A stretch of DNA of 64,000 nucleotides from Rhyzopertha dominica (taxonomy: Eukaryota > Arthropoda > Insecta > Coleoptera > Bostrichidae), in the NCBI GenBank assembly GCA_025024175.1, contig QCXZ01000137.1:71114680-71178679 (forward strand), in the 5' to 3' direction. A model generated the notes under the pieces. It was given only the letters and a program-made list of their open reading frames with translations, was not told where the DNA came from and did no database searches. The number at the start of each line of letters is the position of its first letter. Position 1 is the first letter of the stretch. Shown piece by piece: positions 58,250 through 64,000 of this stretch. The translations under genes were made by a program, and so were the position numbers.

Positions 58250-58534
58250 TACAAACAATAGCTCACAGTTAACACTAGGATTTTAAGTATTGTCAATTAA
58301 CTGTAAAATGGCTAGCAAGGCTCCTGCTTGTTCATCAAAAAAAGCTCGACATACAAAAATTGCCGATAAAAAATAAACAGCTCTGAAAAGGAGCATGAAT
58401 AGAGCACCTATTATATCAACATCGACTTTTAAATGTTTGAAAAAAAAAACTAAAAACATACAGGTTGCTTCATTTACAAAAACAAATATGAGTAGCTTCC
58501 AAGACAGACGAAACACCGTGCATAATAAAATATG

Positions 58535-59390
58535 TGCCTGTACAATAATGGATTCCGGACTCAACAACCCGGGTGGCGCCTAACAAAACAACCATGTCTA
58601 CACCTCCCGTTGGCGACGTTCTCGGGCCCTCTGCATGAAGACCCCTACCAGTTTCTGGACGACCTCCAGGAGTATCTTAAAGAGGTGCATGCAACCGACC
58701 GCACCAAGGTACTGCAAACGCTCGTTTGCCTTCGAGGGGAAGCCTGCAGGCCTTGGAACCCCTCGTCAGTTCGGGTTTCCGGAGCCTAGACTTCGCTAGT
58801 CTATTCCTCGACGTGTTCAGAAAGCAAGCCTACCAGGACTACCATAGTCGCCTTCAGAAGCTGTCGGAGTGCCCCCAAGAGGAAGAAGCGAAGCCGGATA
58901 TTCTTGCTGCAAGCGATTTACTAGTGCCCGCTATGTGCGTACCAGCGCAGCCAGGACACTGTTATCCAACGATGAAAGAGTTCGAGGAAGAGAAGGGAAT
59001 CCACCACAGCCGAGTGTATGTGCATCCTGAGGCCCACCTAGCGCCTGCAACCATGCGCATCACATCCTGAGATGCAGCCCAGCCAAAACCTTTTCTTGAG
59101 GTGTTTCTGCCGCCAGCTAAGCGGCACAAGTTGACACGGTTCGATTCTAGAATTACTGCAAACCTGGACCCCGCTCGTCTCCCAGAGCGGCCCCAGGTGC
59201 CTGACGCAAACAACGGACAGGGACTTGCCGTTCCATCGAGGCGCTATCACGAGGACGCCCTTCACCACCCAAGTTCTACTACACCGCCATCCTTCCCGGG
59301 GCTGTAAACCACTACGACCGTGGACCTGCTGAAACCGCTGTTCGCGCCCTTCAGTCTCTGAGACCGCCGATCACGGACCGTGTAATGAAA
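58535..59390 (+). pseudogene. GC-rich island with gag-like coding remnant
   Basis: Plus-strand frames contain LATFSGPLHEDPYQFLDDLQ then EYLKEVHATDRTKVLQTLVC and LRGEACRPW (58600-58755), resembling the FSG-DPxxFLxxL-AxxW pattern of retroelement Gag. Then, after a frameshift, LDFASLFLDVFRKQAYQDYH and further polar segments to 59307. Base composition is sharply more GC-rich than on either side, and codons end mostly in G or C. Possible poly(A) signals lie at 59520-59540. It could be a Gag relic of an unrelated element, a retrocopy or horizontally acquired DNA. The TE assignment is moderate, the rest unknown. Confidence 0.45.
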
Positions 59391-60704
59391 CACACTTTGA
59401 TAGGACAATTGCTTTTATATTTTTAATTATAAATTGTTTGCATCAATATTTTGTGTTATCTATCATGACACTATTTCTTGTAATATTATTATTTCCATTT
59501 TCCATGTGTGTAACATGTTTTAATAAATGAAATCAATAAAAGCAATGTTGGTTTATTCTAAAAAATAGTTTTTATTTACAACCCCCGAAACTTTTGGTTT
59601 TAATAAAATTTTGTAGATGTACTAAATTATATGATAAGCTGGATGCTGTAGAAAATTATTTTGAAATTTAATTTGTACAGGTTGAAATTGAAGTGGTGTT
59701 AGTAAAAACTAGCACTACCTACTTTTTTAGGATGAATTTATTTAATTTTGATAAGGAATTTAGAAACCTTACAGTTTTTATAACAAATTTGCTGTTAATA
59801 AAATTTGATAGAATGTACAGTTTTCGAGCAAAACCAGTTTGAAACTTTGAATGCACTCTATATGTGATTGCACTGGAACATAAGATAGGTACAAATACGG
59901 TGTGCCACGACTTGTAACAAGTTAAGGCTGCCATTTCCCCGTGTATTAAAGTAGGGGTAACATAGTGTTCTACAAATCAGCAAATCTTAAGAAATATATA
60001 CTGAATTGGATTTATTGAATGTTTGCAAGGAAGGACATGAAATAAGCTTTTAAGAAGTTTTTCCGTGCAATAGTTTTTACATAATTAGTTGTTGAAAATC
60101 ATTAACTTACTGTCTATAATTGGGTGTATTTTCAAAGCAGTTGAGAGATTTTTGAACGTCAACTCCATGATGAATTTTGCTTTAGGTGGAAAAGAGGTTA
60201 TTAATCTTTCAATTCTTCCTTGTTTCAACCTATAATCTGTTATAGTTTTTGAGATTTGCTGATTTATAGAAGGCAAAATCTTGAAACATGTCAATGTCAA
60301 TAATGCTGAAAATCGCAGAGATTTATGGGATAAAATAGTCACAACAGCATCGTAACGATCATTTAGCATGAGCAATACGATAAAATGGTTTAACTTTATG
60401 CCCTTGTTACCTATTTCATGCTTTTACTGAATATTGCTTCTGAGAGGGAAATGGCACCCTTAAGGAACATAATAATATGGTAAATATTATTATTGATCTC
60501 CTGAATTGCGGCATACCCTATGCGTATCAGTTCTTTTGTACCATGCTTATGTTTTCTTTATAATATAGCGTACTTTGAAAGATGCAAGTGGATTTTGCTC
60601 GCAATCAGTGGATTTCGGAATGACGTTTCGGCAAACACTGTTTAAATTTAATCTCTCAAAATTGTTCCCAAAATTGTTATTTTACATAAAAATTTTTGCC
60701 CGCA
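59391..60704. other. no recognised family; one long minus-strand frame
   Basis: The minus-strand frame 60375-60085 (96 codons, starting MLMLNDRYDAVVTILS) is open but matches nothing I recognise. Confidence 0.35.
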
Positions 60705-60830
60705 TACATAGTGAGGGCCGTACATCGTATATGACCCTCACAATAATGGTTGCGTTTAAAATGACGCCCCCCACCCTTTTTATACCATAATCCTTCAAAA
60801 TACCTGGACATTACTTGTGGCAACAAAATA
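60705..60830. repeat. dispersed repeat family D, copy 2
   Basis: Direct counterpart of 56101-56260, diverged and with a GC-rich CCCCCCACCC core. Confidence 0.6.
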
Positions 60831-60843
60831 CTTGCATATTATG

Positions 60844-61768
60844 CGGTGTATCTATGGATGAACTTGACAAGAGGAAAAACTTTTATATTTTCAATTTTAC
60901 GACAAAAAGTGATTCTAGAATTAAAACACTAAAAATGTTCCAAGAGGGAAGTAAGACTATTATTTAGANGAAAAGTTCACGAAACAAAGTTGTTTACAAT
61001 CTAAAATAAAGTGTAAATCCAAATTTTTAATTTTTTTGTAATAATAGTGTGCTTTCATGGTTATTTGCCGCCTTAGAGAAAAAAAATCCATATAGTCTTA
61101 TAGATACGTCAACATTTTGTTTACGTACGTCTGTCTTTATTGTGATAATAAAAAAGATTACGTTATCGGCTATCTTAATTATTTTTTATAAAATGGAACA
61201 ATTATTGGATCAAATTTAAAAATTTGAATTTTGATCTCAAAATTTGGATTTAAACTTAACTTTTGATTGTAGAAATCTTGTTTCACAAAATAATGGAATT
61301 TGGAATAAAAATCCATTTTTTTTAGTTTAGTCCAATAATTGGCTTGTGTTTACTTTCTCAATCAAAATAGCCGAAAACGTTCAACTTCTTTATCACAATA
61401 ATGGCCCTTGTAGACAAACAGAATTTTGATGCATCCCCAAGATCGGCTATGTTGATTTTTCTCTCTAGGGCGGCAAATAACCATAAAACAGTATTATTGG
61501 ACTAAAATAAAAAAATCGAATTTTGATTTCAAAATCTGGATTTACATTTTATTTTAGATCATAAACAACTCTGCTTTATAAACTTTTTGTCTAAAGTAAT
61601 AAATAATGACATTTCTCTCTTAAAACGTTTTATAGTTTATGGACAGCCTGCATATGTAATTTCGGATTTTTTTTGATAAGCTAACCTTTTTATAGGAAAT
61701 GACTTTTTGGTGTAAAATTCAAAATAAATAAGTTTTTCCTCGTGTCAAGTCAATCCGTGGACACACCG
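60844..61768. repeat. foldback element, whole-length imperfect palindrome
   Basis: Left CGGTGTATCTATGGATxAAC and the right inverted partner GTCAATCCGTGGACACACCG match outwardly. Pairing continues through GACAAGAGGAAAAAC, ACAAAGTTGTTTA-like, GTTATTTGCCGCC (61060) and TATTGTGATAATAAA words to a centre near 61300. There is no transposase motif; the N at 60969 lies in the left arm. Confidence 0.75.
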
Positions 61769-61835
61769 TTTGGCAGAATGAAATTCTGAAACTGTAACAT
61801 AGAAATGTGTGTCGAATTTTGTAAACAACAGGGCG

Positions 61836-61896
61836 TTTGATTTAGCTCATAAAGAAGACAGAAGCCATAACTGGAATCTTAACCGTTTTATTGAAT
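61836..61896. repeat. dispersed repeat family E, copy 1
   Basis: CTCATAAAGAAGACAG, CATAACTGG and ATCTTAACCGTTTTATTGAA match CTCGTAAGGAAGACAG, CATAACTAG and ATCTTAACTCTATTATTGAA in copy 2 (63893-63943), in the same orientation. Confidence 0.6.
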
Positions 61897-61900
61897 TATA

Positions 61901-62770
61901 TCAGGATGTCCTCAAAATACACCGACAACGCTTGACAGGTGATAGAAAAATGCAATTTTAGCAACATTTTACAATTTTTTTTTAGTCAGAATTAACTAAG
62001 ATACAGGGTGTCAAAACTATTTTTTTAATTGCTTTTTTTAGTTAGTGTCTCGCTTGTTTTCAAATTTGGCAAATATATTTCTTATATTAGTTAACTTTTT
62101 TTGTAAAAATTTGAAGTAATTTGTTCAATGCCAAAGGACTAAAGCTGCCTTTGATCCTTAAATTATCGCACAGAACATTTTTTGTTTGTGGCTATTTTTA
62201 AATTCATATAGCTTAGTCATTAAGAACTCAAAAAAATCTCTGAAAAGGCTCTCTTGTTATATTACGATAGAATGAGCCGTTTACGAGAAAAATCGATTTC
62301 AATTCATGCTTGCACGCTATGTTGCTATGGCAACCAGTTCCGTATAAGGAAGCATTTTTCGTCGTACATTTAAAGAAAGTTTTATTCCTATTTATAACAT
62401 TAAAAAAAGCTGAAATTATTTTGCCTGGAAATTTCGGAATATTATACCTAATTCGATGGATTCAGAGCTGTTGTGTTATCAAAGGGAAGTAACAAGCATG
62501 CATGATTTAAAATTAATTTAAGGACCAACGGCAGCTTAAGACCTTTGGCATTGAACAAATTACTTCAAATTTGTACAAAAAAAGTGAACTAATATGAGAA
62601 ATATTGAAAACAATCGAGGCAGTGACAAAAAAGGTTATTTAGAAAAGATTAATTTAAAAAAATAATTTTAACACCCTGTATCTCTGTTAATTTTGAGTTT
62701 TCGAAAAAATCGCATAGGAAATTGTAGAATCATCTCCCAAAATATTCACACATTATTTCCGGGCACCCTG
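61901..62770. mobile_element. MITE with nested inverted repeats
   Basis: Outer ends TCAGGATGTCC and GGGCACCCTG pair imperfectly, next to a TA on the right (62771-62772). Strong inner arms (62004-62165 and 62515-62678) start TACAGGGTGT and pair through TTTGAAGTAATTTGTTCAAT and CCAAAGG. The middle is unique and non-coding. Confidence 0.7.
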
Positions 62771-62772
62771 TA

Positions 62773-64000
62773 TAGGTTGTTAAAGTTAAATATAATAAAT
62801 TAACTTTTTTAAACCATTTCTGAACTATAAAAGTTATCGACTTCAAATTTGGTAGGAATTATAATGGAATAACGCACAAAAAAAATTAACGCAAAAGCAC
62901 CAGTGGCATGCGCTAAGGTAATGCAAGCCTCTGTTTACGCCTGTGCATTTTTTACAAAACTAAAACGGTATTATAATCTCATGTCTGATGAAGTTTACCG
63001 TAAAATGACACCGTAACCTCTAACAATCGATATTTTGAGTACAAAACGCAACACTAATCCGAAACATAGTAATCCGAACTACATTTTATTTGCGGTTTCG
63101 ATAATCCGAACTGCGTGTTTGTTTATATAATATACATAAATTAGACGCATACTAACGCTAACGCGAAAAAACAATTGAGGGACAACAATGACACAGTAAA
63201 CTGTTTGTTGTCCACTGACCAACTGCCGATTGTAATACGGAATGCCCAAAAGTCCGGATCGTTTGTTTTCGACCGAAAACACTTGAAAAGTGCTGATATG
63301 TCAATTTACAATAATTACCACCGTGTTTCACCGTCCGAATCATTAATTACGCATCAACAGCTTTGTCGGTCGAGAGTTTTTTAAAGTTTGGGACGTATCG
63401 CGGATCTTCCCGCGGGAAACGCGTTAGATGCCTTCAACATTTCAAAGGGCCCTGAAACATTATTTGACGTTGATTTTTGCCGAATTTTAATAACGCGTCA
63501 GGTTCAGTTTACAGGAATCTTGCATTTTTTACTCAAATATCGATTTTTAGGGGTTAGGGTGTTATTTTACGACAAACTTCAAAAAGGCATGTTTTCTTTA
63601 GAACTAATTGGAGATTATAAATCTCATTTACTTACCAAACTTTGCTATTAGATTATATGTCTAAAAATAGTACTCAAGTTCTCAAAAACATAATTCGGAA
63701 AACGGAACTATCGTCTCTGAAATATGCGTCCCTGAATACGGTTTTTATTAAAATTTTTATTATTATTTTTGAGCTTAGAATTCCTAGTAAAGTTTGGCAG
63801 GCTAATTTTGGGTCACCAGCTAAACGGAATTCTTGAACCTTAACAAAAAATGTGTATGACAATTTTATAAGCTGCTAGGTATTTGACTTACCTCGTAAGG
63901 AAGACAGGATTCATAACTAGTATCTTAACTCTATTATTGAAATGTTTACAATAAATATAAATAAGCACCTAATGTTTGTTCAAAATTTTGAAATTATATT
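62773..64000. other. unassigned, with Tigger-like terminal words and repeat E copy 2
   Basis: At 63055-63115 AATCCGAAC occurs three times, including GATAATCCGAACTGCG, resembling pogo/Tigger terminal sequences, but no partner end lies in the window. Repeat E recurs at 63893-63943. Open frames at 63175-63384 and 63388-63651 show no motif. Confidence 0.35.

Noticed and set aside
59100..59180. tRNA-like GGTTCGATTC word
   Set aside because: No acceptor stem, D arm or anticodon arm can be assembled around it.
60085..60375. 96-codon minus-strand frame as a gene
   Set aside because: Open, but without recognisable motif or splice context; chance frames of this size occur in the window.

Overview
The window is eukaryotic, strongly AT-rich and gene-poor, and most likely comes from an insect nuclear genome. 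A beetle or similar lineage with a large repeat-rich genome is plausible, but the species cannot be fixed from this sequence. I find no convincing intact host gene, no tRNA or rRNA, no CRISPR array and no prokaryotic operon structure. The recognisable content is transposable elements at all stages of decay. Scattered single N bases suggest a polished draft assembly.

Layout. 1-8.7 kb: two Penelope-like (PLE) palindromes, one with a decayed GIY-YIG nuclease frame, an ATTCG-rich repeat block and an unclassified terminal-inverted-repeat family. 12.3-13.8 kb: a complete but frameshifted Tc1 element with long inverted repeats. 14.6-21.1 kb: a possible LTR, a hAT element with 8-bp target duplications and a PLE palindrome inside it, a 5'-truncated non-LTR retrotransposon, and an almost 900-bp PLE palindrome. 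23-26.2 kb: a mariner-superfamily element (DD41D-like) and a pogo/Tigger transposase pseudogene split by a 658-bp P-superfamily element that keeps part of a THAP zinc finger. 28.5-38.5 kb: foldback repeats, a second pogo fragment, a Tc1/mariner fragment, an unidentified decayed coding stretch, MITEs and a second copy of the first unclassified family. 38.8-43.1 kb: two PLE fragments of one family in opposite orientation, with hammerhead-like motifs beside them, and a non-LTR reverse transcriptase fragment. 43.3-46.5 kb: a hAT MITE, a BED-finger hAT transposase pseudogene and two non-LTR fragments. 46.5-50.9 kb: an apparently intact Ty3/gypsy element with identical 172-bp LTRs, inserted in the 3' UTR of a non-LTR element. 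51-64 kb: another DD41D-like mariner pseudogene, several long-inverted-repeat MITEs and an unusual GC-rich gag-like island.

How the parts relate. The Ty3 element is the only one that looks potentially active: one open polyprotein frame, identical LTRs, a perfect 5-bp target duplication and a serine-tRNA-type primer site. The other elements form a layered record of insertions: Ty3 into a non-LTR element, P into pogo, and PLE into hAT. The most unusual recurrent pattern is PLE-derived sequence in inverted, self-complementary arrangement at four places, with hammerhead-ribozyme-like motifs in or beside some PLE copies. This fits known peculiarities of PLE integration, but it has not been tested here. 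All family assignments come from reading motifs and comparing repeats by eye; no database search was run.
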